DNA of 64,000 nt, from NCBI GenBank assembly GCA_003045895.1, contig PZPC01000010.1:28578-92577 (forward strand). Direction: 5' to 3'. Within the stretch, counting starts at the first letter, position 1. Every line of letters begins with the position of its first letter. This document shows positions 17,755-27,900 of the stretch, in pieces. The position numbers and the translations under genes were made by a program. The stretch comes from Bacteroidota bacterium (lineage in GTDB: Bacteria; Bacteroidota; Bacteroidia; Chitinophagales; Saprospiraceae). The notes under the pieces are model-generated. The model was given only the letters and a program-made list of their open reading frames with translations. It had not been told where the DNA came from and did not search any database.

Positions 17755-20694
17755 ATGCGACACTTTTTTCTACTCCCCTTGCTCCTGCTAACGGCCGTGA
17801 GTGGCTACAGCCAGGCCACCTTAAAAGGTACCGTTACGGACGATAACGAAACGCTGATCGGTGTTTCCGTTAGCGTTGCCGGTACAGCCAAAGGAACGAT
17901 CACCGATTTCGACGGCAATTACAGCCTGGAGCTGGATGCCGGCACCTACAAAATTATCGCCAGCTACGTCGGCTACTCCACGCAGGCCGAGACCATTACG
18001 GTAGCCGATGGCGAAACCGTCACCCTGGATTTCAACATGTCTGAAGGCGTACTGATCGACGAAGTTGTGGTTACGGGTACCCGAGCCAGCAACCGCACCA
18101 ACCTGGAGTCAGCCGTACCGGTAGATGTGATCAACGTCGACAAACTGCGCCTGAGCTCGCCTCAGGTGTCAATCAACCAATTGCTCAACCAAACAGCGCC
18201 GTCGTTCTCCTCCAACACCCAGAGTATTTCTGATGGTACGGACCACATCGACCCCGCTTCCCTGCGCGGCCTGGGCCCTGACCAGGTCCTTGTTTTGGTC
18301 AATGGCAAACGCCGGCACACTTCCTCGCTGGTCAATGTAAACGGTACGTTTGGCCGTGGCAACGTCGGGACCGACCTCAACGCGATCCCCGCCAGCGCCA
18401 TTTCCACCATCGAAATCCTGCGCGATGGTGCAGCGGCTCAGTACGGTACGGACGCCATTGCCGGCGTGATCAACGTCAAACTCCGGGAAGATGTCAACGC
18501 CCTGGCAGTCACCCTGGCTACCGGTGCTAATTTCACCGACAATATCGGCCCCTTTGGTGGCGAAACGAAAAATGCCGACGGCGAAGTCGTCAACCTGGGC
18601 ATGAATTACGGCCTGCCACTGGGTGAGCAGGGCGGCTTTATCAACTTCACTGGCGAATTCAACTTCCGCGGTAAAACCAACCGGATGAGAGAATTCTCCG
18701 GCGGAATCTTCAATGCTTACAATGCGGTAGAACGCATTGCCCTCAACGATGGCGCCGACATCAGCAGCCTGAGCCTGGCAGAAGTCCAGAACTACGGCCA
18801 GGGGGTCAGCTACTTTAGCGCCGAAACGAAGCAAGGATTGATGGACCTGACCGATCTGGCCAACCTGGGCACGGTCCTCAATTTTGATGTCACCGACCAG
18901 GAGCTGGCCGCCCGCGGCCAGGAACGCTCGGATTACAACATGCTGATCGGGCAGTCGGAAATTCGCGGCGGCAACTTTTTCGCCAACATGGAGCTCCCCC
19001 TTTCAGAAAATGCCGAGCTGTACGCCTTCGGTGGGGTTGGTTACCGACGCGGTTGTTCGGGCTGTTTCTTCCGCCTGCCTTCCGAGAGCCGCAACACCAA
19101 TTCCATTTATCCCGAAGGTACCGTCCCACGGATCAACTCCAATATCTCCGACCAGAGCATCGGTATCGGGTTGCGGGGGATGATCCAGAACTGGAGTAGC
19201 GACCTGAGTATCGTCAACGGCACCAATGAGTTTCTGTACAATATGACTCAAACCCACAACGCGACGTTGGGTAGCAGTTCGCCGACAGAATTTGATGCGG
19301 GTGGCCACTCCTTTACCCAAACCACCGCCAACTTCGATCTTTCGCAGTATTTTGAGGGCGATGCCATCAAAGGAGTCAACGTCGCCTTTGGCGGAGAATA
19401 CCGCCTGGAAAACTTCCTCATCATTCCGGGTTCGGAAGCGTCCTACGGCAATTACGACGTGAACGGCAACCTCGTCAACTCCATCACTCCCAGCAACTTG
19501 CTGACGCGCGACTATTTTGGCCGGCAGCGGCCTGCTGGTTCCCAGTGTTTTGCGGGCTTCTTGCCGTCCAATCAGGTCGATGCCAACCGCTCCAGCGCGG
19601 CCTTGTACCTGGATACGGAATTTGACCTCAGCGAAGCTTTGCTGCTGACGGGTGCCGTCCGTTTTGAAAACTATTCCGACTTTGGCTCGACCTTCAACTA
19701 CAAGCTTGCCGGCCGCTACAAGGTGGGCAACAATTTCGCCCTGCGAGGCGCTTTTGCCACCGGCTTTCGGGCACCATCCCTGCACCAGATTCACTTCAGC
19801 CGTACCTCTACCATCTTCAGCCTGGTCGACGGCGTATCGGTAGCACAGGAAGTAGGTATTTTTGCCAACACTTCCCGGGCCGCCAAACTGTTGGGGATTC
19901 CTGAACTCAAGGAAGAAACCTCGGAGAGCCTCAGCGTGGGCTTCACCGCCAAAATACCTGACGCCAACCTGCGCCTGACGGTGGATGCCTACCGGGTAGC
20001 TATTGACGACCGGGTGATCCTGACCGGCCAGTTCGGGCCCGGCAGCAACGCCGAACTGCAGTCGCTTTTTGACCAGGCAGGCGCTACCCAGGCTTCTTTC
20101 TTTGCCAATGCCATCAGCACCATTTCCCAGGGTATTGACGTCGTTATCGCCCACAGCATCTCGCTGGGTGGTGGCAATATGTTGCGCAACGACCTGGCCG
20201 GAACGTTTTCCAAGACGAACTGGGACCAGGACAAAGGCATCAATGCCTCCCAAATTCTGGAAGACGCGGGCCTGGTGGGCACTTATTTCGACCAAACCAG
20301 CCGCATCTACCTGGAGCAGGCCGTTCCCCGGATTAAAGTGACCTTGGGTAATACGCTGACCCTCGGCAAGTTGAATATCTACCTCCGCAACACCTACTTC
20401 GGTGAAACGACCGAGGCCACCAATGAGCCGCTCTTTGATGCCGACCTCAACCAAATCGACAAAAGTATTGATCCGTATTATGCGGGTAAAGTGGTCACCG
20501 ACCTGTCTCTGGGGTATGCCTTTTCCAGCGACCTGAGCATCACCATCGGCTCCAACAACCTGCTGGATGTGTATCCTGACGAATCTGATTCGGCGTTCCA
20601 GTCGGCGGGCCGGTTCATCTACTCGCGGCGTTCACCCCAGTTCAGTACGGGTGGCCGTTACCTGTTTGCCCGGGTGGCCTTTACGCTGAAGTAA
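17755..20694 (+). CDS. TonB-dependent outer-membrane receptor with carboxypeptidase-like N-terminal domain
   Basis: 979 aa. Signal peptide MRHFFLLPLLLLTAVSGYSQ, then a carboxypeptidase D regulatory-like beta-sandwich (TLKGTVTDDNETLIGVSVSV...GYSTQAETITV, about residues 24-95), a TonB-box-like region EVVVTGTR, a plug with VLVLVNGKRRH and IEILRDGAAAQYGTDAIAGVINV, and a 22-strand type barrel ending in GRYLFARVAFTLK. It imports a ligand across the outer membrane with TonB energy. There is no SusD partner downstream, so a siderophore, vitamin or peptide is as likely as a glycan. The short segment RRGCSGCFF near residue 430 holds a C-x-x-C that could tune ligand binding. It is monocistronic, ending at a strong terminator. 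Confidence 0.9.
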   Translation: MRHFFLLPLLLLTAVSGYSQATLKGTVTDDNETLIGVSVSVAGTAKGTITDFDGNYSLELDAGTYKIIASYVGYSTQAETITVADGETVTLDFNMSEGVLIDEVVVTGTRASNRTNLESAVPVDVINVDKLRLSSPQVSINQLLNQTAPSFSSNTQSISDGTDHIDPASLRGLGPDQVLVLVNGKRRHTSSLVNVNGTFGRGNVGTDLNAIPASAISTIEILRDGAAAQYGTDAIAGVINVKLREDVNALAVTLATGANFTDNIGPFGGETKNADGEVVNLGMNYGLPLGEQGGFINFTGEFNFRGKTNRMREFSGGIFNAYNAVERIALNDGADISSLSLAEVQNYGQGVSYFSAETKQGLMDLTDLANLGTVLNFDVTDQELAARGQERSDYNMLIGQSEIRGGNFFANMELPLSENAELYAFGGVGYRRGCSGCFFRLPSESRNTNSIYPEGTVPRINSNISDQSIGIGLRGMIQNWSSDLSIVNGTNEFLYNMTQTHNATLGSSSPTEFDAGGHSFTQTTANFDLSQYFEGDAIKGVNVAFGGEYRLENFLIIPGSEASYGNYDVNGNLVNSITPSNLLTRDYFGRQRPAGSQCFAGFLPSNQVDANRSSAALYLDTEFDLSEALLLTGAVRFENYSDFGSTFNYKLAGRYKVGNNFALRGAFATGFRAPSLHQIHFSRTSTIFSLVDGVSVAQEVGIFANTSRAAKLLGIPELKEETSESLSVGFTAKIPDANLRLTVDAYRVAIDDRVILTGQFGPGSNAELQSLFDQAGATQASFFANAISTISQGIDVVIAHSISLGGGNMLRNDLAGTFSKTNWDQDKGINASQILEDAGLVGTYFDQTSRIYLEQAVPRIKVTLGNTLTLGKLNIYLRNTYFGETTEATNEPLFDADLNQIDKSIDPYYAGKVVTDLSLGYAFSSDLSITIGSNNLLDVYPDESDSAFQSAGRFIYSRRSPQFSTGGRYLFARVAFTLK

Positions 20695-20734
20695 AGACCC
20701 ACGGGGTTGTTAATTGTCCTTTTTGAAAATAACC

Positions 20735-20769
20735 AGGGGCTGCCAGCGCATTCGGGCAGCCCCTTTTTT
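20735..20769 (+). terminator. Rho-independent terminator after the TonB-dependent receptor
   Basis: AGGGGCTGCC (20735-20744) pairs perfectly with GGCAGCCCCT (20755-20764) around a 10-nt loop, followed by six T. Confidence 0.9.
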
Positions 20770-20858
20770 ATCGGCTACCAGCGCTGGAACATTTCGAAAA
20801 TGAAAAGAAAGGAATCTCCCAAAAAAGCCGTACTATTGTTCCAACAAAAAATTAAGTC

Positions 20859-22235
20859 TTGGCTAAAGTTAAAACAGTTTTCTTTTGCACCAATTGCGGC
20901 GCCGATTCCCCCAAGTGGGAAGGCCAGTGCCGGCAGTGCGGGGAATGGAATACCCTGGTGGAAGAAAAAGTAGTTAAAACCAACCCCCGGGAGGAGGAAC
21001 AGCAAAATTGGCGCAAGGAAAGCAAGCGCGCAGGCCCCTCGCCCGTCGCCTTGCCCGACATTCAGGCCGGAGAGGTAAAAAGACTCGTCAGCCCCGACGA
21101 AGAACTCAACCGCGTGCTGGGCGGCGGTATTGTGCCGGGTAGCATTGTCTTGTTTGGCGGCCAGCCGGGAATTGGCAAGTCTACCCTCTTGCTGCAATTG
21201 GCGCTGGGGCTGCCCGCCAAAGTACTGTACGTGAGCGGCGAAGAGAGCGAACAACAGATCAAGCTGCGCGCCGAGCGCCTGGGCGGAAAAATGGACCAAT
21301 GCTTCATCCTCACCGAAACCAACACCCACAAGGTGCTGCGCCACGCCCTGGAAATGCAACCCCAACTCATTGTAGCCGATTCCATCCAAACGCTTTCTTC
21401 TCCCAATGTAGAAAGTATGCCCGGCACGGTGAGCCAGGTGCGCGAATGTGCCGCCGAACTCCAACGTTTTGCCAAAGAAACCAATATTCCGGTTTTCCTC
21501 ATCGGCCATATCACCAAGGAAGGCAGCATTGCCGGCCCCAAGCTCCTGGAACACATTGTGGATACCGTGCTCCAGTTTGAGGGCGACCGCAATTATTCCT
21601 ACCGCATCCTGCGCACTTTAAAAAACCGCTTCGGATCAACCGACGAGATGGGCATCTACGAAATGCAGGCCCAGGGCTTGCGCGAAGTGTCCAACCCTTC
21701 CGAATTGATGCTCTCGCAAAAAGACGAGGAGCTGTCTGGTAGTGCCATTGCTGCTACTATGGAGGGAATGCGCCCCATGCTGATCGAAACCCAGGCCTTG
21801 GTGAGCACCGCGGTGTATGGCACCCCGCAGCGGACAGCTACCGGGTTCGACCTGCGCCGCCTGAGTATGCTGCTGGCTGTACTGGAAAAGCGGGGCGGAT
21901 TTACGCTGGGGCAGCAAGATGTATTCCTCAATATAGCCGGTGGTATCCGGGTAGAAGACCCCGCTATTGACCTGAGTATTGCCGCCGCCCTGATGTCGAG
22001 CTACGAAGATGTGGCCGTTCCTACCGACATTTGCTTTGCCGGAGAGATTGGCCTGTCCGGTGAGGTCAGGGCCGTCAATCGCATCGAGCAACGTATCCAG
22101 GAAGCCGATCGGCTGGGCTTCAAAGAGATTTTTATTTCCAAATACAATACCAAAGGCCTGGATACCAAACGCTTCGGGATCAAAGTATCCACCATCGGAA
22201 AACTGGAAGAACTGTACTCCGCCTTGTTTTCCTAA
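20859..22235 (+). CDS. radA: DNA repair protein RadA (Sms)
   Basis: 458 aa starting at a TTG (AKVKTVFFCTNCGAD); the family N-terminus begins exactly here and no ATG is available, so the TTG start is well supported. Domains: C4 zinc finger (CTNCGADSPKWEGQCRQCGEW), RecA-like ATPase with Walker A GGQPGIGKST, the RadA-specific KNRFG motif (LKNRFGSTDEMGIYEM), and a C-terminal Lon-protease-like domain (GGIRVEDPAIDLSIAAALMSS). RadA is a hexameric helicase that extends recombination D-loops and processes branch structures. It has its own terminated transcription unit after the receptor. Confidence 0.95.
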   Translation: MAKVKTVFFCTNCGADSPKWEGQCRQCGEWNTLVEEKVVKTNPREEEQQNWRKESKRAGPSPVALPDIQAGEVKRLVSPDEELNRVLGGGIVPGSIVLFGGQPGIGKSTLLLQLALGLPAKVLYVSGEESEQQIKLRAERLGGKMDQCFILTETNTHKVLRHALEMQPQLIVADSIQTLSSPNVESMPGTVSQVRECAAELQRFAKETNIPVFLIGHITKEGSIAGPKLLEHIVDTVLQFEGDRNYSYRILRTLKNRFGSTDEMGIYEMQAQGLREVSNPSELMLSQKDEELSGSAIAATMEGMRPMLIETQALVSTAVYGTPQRTATGFDLRRLSMLLAVLEKRGGFTLGQQDVFLNIAGGIRVEDPAIDLSIAAALMSSYEDVAVPTDICFAGEIGLSGEVRAVNRIEQRIQEADRLGFKEIFISKYNTKGLDTKRFGIKVSTIGKLEELYSALFS

Positions 22236-22350
22236 GACCAGGCGATGGCCGTCATGCACAGAAAAATCAAACCGCTTCACAAAGCTGCGGGCGCAGGACA
22301 ACTGCCAACCGCCATAAAAAATTTTTTAAGGACAATTACCTGTCTTAAAG

Positions 22351-22369
22351 TATATTTGACTTATATTTG
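22351..22369 (+). promoter_or_regulatory. Two overlapping TATATTTG -7 elements
   Basis: TATATTTG occurs at 22351-22358 and again at 22362-22369. Both match the Bacteroidota -7 consensus TAnnTTTG exactly. A T-rich stretch (TTTTTTAAG, 22322-22330) lies about 20 nt before the first copy as a weak -33 element. Transcription would begin near 22365 and run into the structured segment below rather than directly into a gene. Confidence 0.5.
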
Positions 22370-22531
22370 TCCAGTTGAGCAAATAAAATTACAGATCAGG
22401 GATCAAATCCAGCGTTTAACCAAGCGCCCAAAGATTGGTTTTTCCTTTGATCTGCCAAATAATTTAAGATTGTTTTCATTTGGTTTTTTGGGGTTTACAG
22501 GGTCTACTTACCGTAGACCCTGTTTTTTTTT
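22365..22531 (+). ncRNA. Candidate structured small RNA (about 165 nt)
   Basis: A 384-bp gap between radA and the Bax-inhibitor gene has a promoter-like element, a structured middle and a strong terminator, but no credible ORF. CAGATCA (22392-22398) pairs with TGATCTG (22448-22454) and encloses a second hairpin, AACCAA (22418-22423) with TTGGTT (22435-22440); the 3' end is the terminator at 22498-22531. It could be a free small RNA or a terminated leader (attenuator) of the downstream membrane-protein gene, which starts 89 nt after the T-run. No known RNA family was recognised; the ends do not pair as in 6S RNA. Confidence 0.45.
22498..22531 (+). terminator. Strong Rho-independent terminator between radA and the Bax-inhibitor gene
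   Basis: CAGGGTCTAC (22498-22507) pairs perfectly with GTAGACCCTG (22513-22522) around a 5-nt loop, followed by about ten T. It serves radA and/or the candidate small RNA. Confidence 0.9.
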
Positions 22532-22619
22532 AACTATTCGTCGATGAAATTTGTTATTTGAGAAACTTGCTCCTAGTTTTGGCAAGTTTATTATCTGGTT
22601 TATCAAAACAACTAATTTT

Positions 22620-23384
22620 ATGAAACGAGGAGGAATGTTTTCGTCTTCCAGCAACCCGATGTTTCGGGAGCAGAATATGCAGCGCGCCACTGAAAAAACG
22701 CTGGATGGAGATTTTATCCGTATTGCTGGCGACCGGATGACGGTCAGCGGCGCGGTCAATAAGTCTTTCATCCTGGGTGCCATTATGCTCCTTACCGCAG
22801 CGGTAGGGTTCACTATGGCCAACCCTATTTTCATGTGGGGAGGTGCTATTCTCGGGCTAGTCGTTGTCGTTGTGGCTTCCTTCAAGCCACAGTGGTCCAC
22901 CTTTCTGGCGCCGCTTTACGCTGCTCTGGAAGGACTTTTTGTCGGCTCGATCTCCATGATCTACGCCGCAGCTTTTTTCCCGGGCATCATTTTCCAGGCC
23001 GTTACCCTGACGATGGCCGTTTTCTTTGTGATGCTCTTTGTTTACAAAATGGGTATTATCAAAGTAACCGGTAAATTGCGCTCGGGCATCATCATGGCCA
23101 CCGGCGCTATCGTCGTGGTTTACGTGGTGAATATGGTGCTGCGGCTTTTTGGCATCAACATGCCTTTTCTGCACGATGGTGGCCTGATCAGCATCGGCAT
23201 CAGCCTCGTCATCGTGGGCGTTGCTTCGATGAACCTGCTGCTTGATTTCGACAATTTTGACAAGGGCGAGCAACACGGTGCACCGGCCTACTACGAATGG
23301 TTCTTTGCCATGGGGCTGCTGGTAACCATCGTCTGGTTGTACATCGAGATTCTGCGTTTGCTGTCCATGCTGAACCGGGACTAA
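22620..23384 (+). CDS. Bax inhibitor-1 / YccA family membrane protein
   Basis: 254 aa from the ATG at 22620 (MKRGGMFSSSSNPMF). An upstream ATG at 22551 would add a non-conserved 23-residue tail. Seven hydrophobic helices follow a soluble N-terminus, with the family stretch LYAALEGLFVGSISMIYAAAF and a C-terminal block MNLLLDFDNFDKGEQHGAPAYYEWFFAMGLLVTIVWLYIEILRLL. This is the YbhL/YetJ-like TMBIM fold; Bacillus YetJ is a pH-gated Ca2+ leak channel, and the conserved Asp pair near the C-terminus (here within LLDFDNFD) forms its gate. The physiological role in Bacteroidota is unknown. Confidence 0.9.
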   Translation: MKRGGMFSSSSNPMFREQNMQRATEKTLDGDFIRIAGDRMTVSGAVNKSFILGAIMLLTAAVGFTMANPIFMWGGAILGLVVVVVASFKPQWSTFLAPLYAALEGLFVGSISMIYAAAFFPGIIFQAVTLTMAVFFVMLFVYKMGIIKVTGKLRSGIIMATGAIVVVYVVNMVLRLFGINMPFLHDGGLISIGISLVIVGVASMNLLLDFDNFDKGEQHGAPAYYEWFFAMGLLVTIVWLYIEILRLLSMLNRD

Positions 23385-23420
23385 ACACAATCGGTATTCC
23401 CTGGTGGAATAAAATAAAAA

Positions 23421-23463
23421 AAGCGGCGTTGCTTTCCTGGTGAAAGTAACGCCGCTTTTTTTT
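23421..23463. terminator. Bidirectional terminator between convergent genes
   Basis: AAGCGGCGTTGCTTT (23421-23435) pairs with AAAGTAACGCCGCTT (23443-23457) with one wobble, flanked by A-rich sequence on the left and eight T on the right. It can terminate both the Bax-inhibitor gene and the leftward decarboxylase gene. Confidence 0.9.
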
Positions 23464-23488
23464 ATGCCCCTACCCTATTAGACTTGTT

Positions 23489-24790
23489 CTACTGTTGTTC
23501 CCGAATCGCCTGATCCAGGATGCTTAGCCCCAGGTCCAACTCTTCGTAGCTGACCGTCAGGGGTGGTGCAATCCGGAACACCCCACTCATGCCGGGTAAA
23601 CGCACAATATTCATGTTCAGGCCCAGTTCCAGGCAGCGCTTGGAGATGGCCCAGCCCAGCTCGGGAGCGGGTTCGCGGGTATGCCGGTCTTTGACGATTT
23701 CCACCCCCAACAGCAGGCCGCGGCCGCGTACATCGCCCATACACGCGTGAACCTCCTGCAGCTTTTGCAGGCCTGCTTTCAGGTAATTCCCCTTTTCGGC
23801 CGCCTGAACCACCAGTTTTTGCTCGCGGATGATATCCAGCACCGCCAGCCCGGCAATGGCCGGGAGGGGGTCGGAAACGTGAGAAGTAATGTAGAGGAAG
23901 CCCCGCTCGAAGCACACTTGCTCAATTTCCCGGGAGGTCAGTGTCGCCGCCAGGGGCAGCCCCCCACCCAGGGTTTTGGACAGGGTGAGGAAATCGGGCG
24001 TAACGCCTTCTTGTTCAAAACCAAACCAGTCGCCCAGGCGCCCCATGCCGGTCTGCGCTTCGTCGAGGATCATCAGGTAGCCCCGCTCGGCACTCATCGC
24101 TTTCAGTTTGGCCAGGTAACCCGGCGGCAGGTCCACAATGCCAGCAGCGCTGAGGATAGGCTCAATCATCACGGCTGCCGGTGCGCCCACCGACTGGCGA
24201 TCAGCCAGATCCATCCCGACTTCCAGGCACGTATGGTCACAAGTACCCTGGCAGTGGCGCACCGGACAGCGGTAGGCGTACGGTGCAGGAAGGGCCAGGT
24301 TGCCAGGCCCCACCGGTCCGTACCCCTGACGGGTGTGGCTGTAGGTCGAGCCCTGGGCGCCAGCCGTCATTCCGTGCCAGGAGCCGATGAACCCGAGGAC
24401 TTCGTGTCCGTTGGTGTACAATTTAGCCATCCGCAGGGCTACCTCGTTGCTCTCCGAGCCCGTATTGACCAGGATGGCTTTGTCCAACCCTTCCGGGAGA
24501 AGTGCGACCAACTCCTGACACAGGCGGATCACCGGCTCCGAGAGCAGGGTGCTGAGCAGGTGCCAGGCTTTGTCGTGGCTGCTGGCCAGTGCAGCCTGTA
24601 CCCGGGGATGATTGTGCCCAATAATGGCGCACATCTGCCCCGAGGTGAAGTCGAGGATCGCCTTGCCGTCCTGGGTGTAAATGTAGGACCCCGCAGCCCG
24701 GTCGATCAGTACCGGGCTGAATTCTTTGCAGTAGCGGATCAGTACTTCCTCGGCTTCCCGGAGCCAGGCAGGAGTGTTGTTGTTTTCCAT
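23489..24790 (-). CDS. 2,2-dialkylglycine decarboxylase (class III PLP enzyme)
   Basis: 433 aa, the length of the Burkholderia cepacia enzyme. Active-site residues fall at the same numbers as I recall for that enzyme: Gln52 (SGQM), Trp138 (GSWHGM), Ser214 (PILSAAG), Asp243 (LDEAQTG), the PLP lysine Lys272 (TLSKTLGGG) and Arg406 (VFRIAPPLT). It should decarboxylate 2,2-dialkylglycines such as 2-aminoisobutyrate with transamination of pyruvate to alanine. Odd feature: RCPVRHCQGTCDHTC puts four cysteines at 175, 180, 184 and 188, where I recall no such cluster in the classical enzyme. It stands alone as a transcription unit bounded by terminators. An ordinary class III aminotransferase is the alternative, but the residue match makes it less likely. 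Confidence 0.85.
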   Translation of the reverse strand: MENNNTPAWLREAEEVLIRYCKEFSPVLIDRAAGSYIYTQDGKAILDFTSGQMCAIIGHNHPRVQAALASSHDKAWHLLSTLLSEPVIRLCQELVALLPEGLDKAILVNTGSESNEVALRMAKLYTNGHEVLGFIGSWHGMTAGAQGSTYSHTRQGYGPVGPGNLALPAPYAYRCPVRHCQGTCDHTCLEVGMDLADRQSVGAPAAVMIEPILSAAGIVDLPPGYLAKLKAMSAERGYLMILDEAQTGMGRLGDWFGFEQEGVTPDFLTLSKTLGGGLPLAATLTSREIEQVCFERGFLYITSHVSDPLPAIAGLAVLDIIREQKLVVQAAEKGNYLKAGLQKLQEVHACMGDVRGRGLLLGVEIVKDRHTREPAPELGWAISKRCLELGLNMNIVRLPGMSGVFRIAPPLTVSYEELDLGLSILDQAIREQQ

Positions 24791-24854
24791 GTTTTAACAG
24801 GTCTTTTGCTTGTGCCTGGTAAAGTTAATGGATTCACCCCGAAACACCACGGGT

Positions 24855-24896
24855 AAAAAAGCAGGCCGTGGGGAATCGTTATTCCCCACGGCCTGC
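24855..24896 (-). terminator. Terminator of the secreted subtilisin-like protease gene
   Basis: GCAGGCCGTGGGGAAT (24861-24876) pairs perfectly with ATTCCCCACGGCCTGC (24881-24896) around a CGTT loop. Read on the minus strand it is followed by a T-run (AAAAAA at 24855-24860 on plus). The plus strand also has a 6-T tract on the other side. Confidence 0.9.
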
Positions 24897-24927
24897 CATT
24901 TTTTACAACGCCACAAATTAATACTTA

Positions 24928-27900
24928 TTAACGCTTAACCAGCCGCACCTGTTGCGACCAGTCTTGCCCGTTGGCGATGACCAGGTAGAGGCCCGACGGC
25001 AAGGATTGCACGTCCAGGGTGGTGCGAAACTGGCCACCGGCCGACCACTCCTGGCCCTGGTAAACCATCCTCCCTTGGCTGTCCAACAATTGGATTTGCA
25101 ACCATTCTTCGTCGGGAGCGAGACCTTCCAGAACCACCTGGTCGCGAGCAGGATTGGGGAATACCAGCCACTTCTCCGCAAGAGCGGGGGCCGTGGCGGG
25201 TAGTGCCAGGCGCAGGCTTTCACTACTTTCGCCAGTCGTATTGGCATCGATCCACTCAATGGTGTATTCTTCTACTTCTCCGTAATTGGGGTTGACACAA
25301 TCCAAGGGTAAGCTGCCGTACTGCATCGCAATACGCATACGGGTATACCGGCTGGGGGCAGTGGCGGGGGCCATAAAACCAACGCTGGTCGTTCCCGCCA
25401 ACGGGCCCGCCGAAGCAACGGTTTCGCCAGCGTCAGCAAAGTCGCCATCCTTGTTGAAATCGATCCAGACCACCCAATTTTCCCGGTAAGGGGTACTGCG
25501 ATAACCGGGAATCAGGTCCAGGATTTGTTCGGCACCCAGTACCATGGGCAGGCTGATAGCCGTATAATCGCCGTAACCGTTGTCGTTGCCGCTGGCATAG
25601 TTATTGCCATTGTGGGTAATCGCCGCAATCCATTCGTAGTTGGTATTGGCCCCACGGGTTGGGCAGTAAAAGACATCCGGATTATTGGAACCTTCCTGGT
25701 TGACGGTGGCCAGGGTGGTAGCCATACAGCCATTGGCGTCGGTCACCACCACGGTGTACCTCCCGGCTTCCAGGCCGGCGATATCCGGGCCTTGTGCGCC
25801 GTTGCTCCAGTTGATCTGATAGGGTGCGACCCCACCGGCCACCTGGAGGCTGATGCTGCCTCCTTGCAGGGGTGTTTGGGGGGTTATTTCTACCGAAAGC
25901 GACAGAGCAGCCGGGCTGGTCAGGGGAATCCCCCGTACTGCGGAGCAGCCCCTGGCATCGGTAACGGTAACGAGATAGACCCCCGCCGGGAGGTTGGTCC
26001 GTTCGGACGTCGTACTACCACCATCCGACCACTGGTACGCAAATGGCGGCGTCCCCCCTTGTGTGTTCAGCGCGATGGCGCCATCATGGGCACCGGCACA
26101 GGTAGGATGGGTAAAGGTGGCGTTAACCGCAATGCTGGTTGGCCCCGCCAACGTCAACGATTGGCTGGCCTGGCAGTCGCCATTGGTAACGGTCAGGGCA
26201 TACGTTCCACTCCCCAGGTTATAGAGCACACTGGTCTGCTGGGCGCCCGTACTCCATTGGTACAGGTAGTTGCTGGTCGCACCACCCGTTACCAGGGCAC
26301 TGATACTACCGCTGTTTCCCTGGGCGCAACTGGGTTGTTCACCGGTCAGTTGAATATTTAGTGGCGCGCCGGCCACCACGGGGATGGTGGCGGTCTCCAG
26401 GCAACCATTGGCATCGGTCACTACGGCGTAGTAATTACCCGGCGCCAGCCCCGTTCGAGCGGCTGTGGCAGCACCATCGGCCCAATTTATAGCATAAGGC
26501 GGCGTTCCGCCATTTATTCCGAGGCTGATGCTGCCGTTGGTACAATAGGCGGCCTGGGCAGCGTAGGAAATCGTGATTGCTGGTGGGGCAACCAGGCTCA
26601 CCGTTGCGGAAGTACTCTGTCCACCATCGTTCACCGTGACCGTATAAGTATCCGCTGGCACGTCCTGGATCAGCGCGGTAGTCGCTCCGTTGCTCCACTG
26701 GTAGGTAAAATTACCGGCCCCCCCCGTAGCGTTGGCCGTGAGGGCACCCGTGGCTGCGCCGGCACAACTGATCGGGCTATTGATCGCAATAGCCAGGCTA
26801 AGCGCGGGTTGAGGATCGGGATCCACACAGAAAAGGTGGTAGGCATAGGACCCAAAACTGCCGCCGTTGGCCAGCGCGTTGCCGTAGGTATCGGTCAGTC
26901 GGTACCAACCATCGCCGTTGTTGCAACACATGCCATCGTTGTAGGCATCGCTAAAATAAAGGGTATAGCACCCCGGGGGCAAACAAATGGATTCCTCCAG
27001 GTAACTAAATGCCGCGGCATTGGTGTAAGGGCCACCCGCCAGGCGGACACTACCGGTGGCATCCAGGACGGCCCAGGCGGTTTCGGCCGGATAGCGGTCG
27101 AATTGCAGCGCCAGTCGCAGGCTGTTTTCACAACCAAAATGTTCGTATTTTTTGGCGTCGGCCCGCCGACCAACCTGCCCATTGGGGAACACAGGTGCCA
27201 CGGAAAGCCAGTATTCGCCACCCACGGTAGCTGGTAGCGCAAAATTTAGACTGCTGCTGGTTCCAACGACCTCCATATACCGGGCGCCCAACAGGTAAAT
27301 CCGGTAACCTACGGCCCCACTAATGGGTTCCCAGCTGAGCCGGGCCGTGGTAGGATTCTCGTAACTTACGGCAAAAACCGGCAGCGCAGCAATGACCGCT
27401 GTCCCCTCGCTGACCACCGTCTGGTTACCCCGGCGTAGCCGAAATTTCACCATACTGCCCGACGTTGCCGGCACGTTCCACAAAAAGCTATTCTGATTGG
27501 CAGGAATGGTATTGCTCAGCGTTTGCCAGGCCTGGCCGCCGTCATTGGAAAAATCAATGGCAAAAGGCAACCCGTTATTGATCGCATCCCAGGCCAGCAC
27601 CGCTTCTTCTCCGGGGACAAAAGTGGTACCAGGAGCCAGGGTAGCCAGGCTCATGGGTGCCAGTTCAAAATCGTAAACGATATAGAACTCCTGCGGCCCG
27701 GAAGGCACCTGAAAACCTTTCACCAGCAGGTTGTAAAAACCGGAAGTCGGATTATCAACAACCACTTGTTCCATGTTATTGATCCGATCAATGCCCGGCA
27801 AGGCAGCGCGTCCGAGGCTATCCAAATTTGGAAAACTACTCGGCAGCCAGGGCCGTAATTCCTGTCCGTTGGGGCGTTGAACTTTCAGGTCGAGGTCATT

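Noticed and set aside
19003..20454. 483-codon ORF antisense to the TonB-dependent receptor
   Set aside because: Shadow; the plus-strand gene has signal peptide, plug and barrel motifs.
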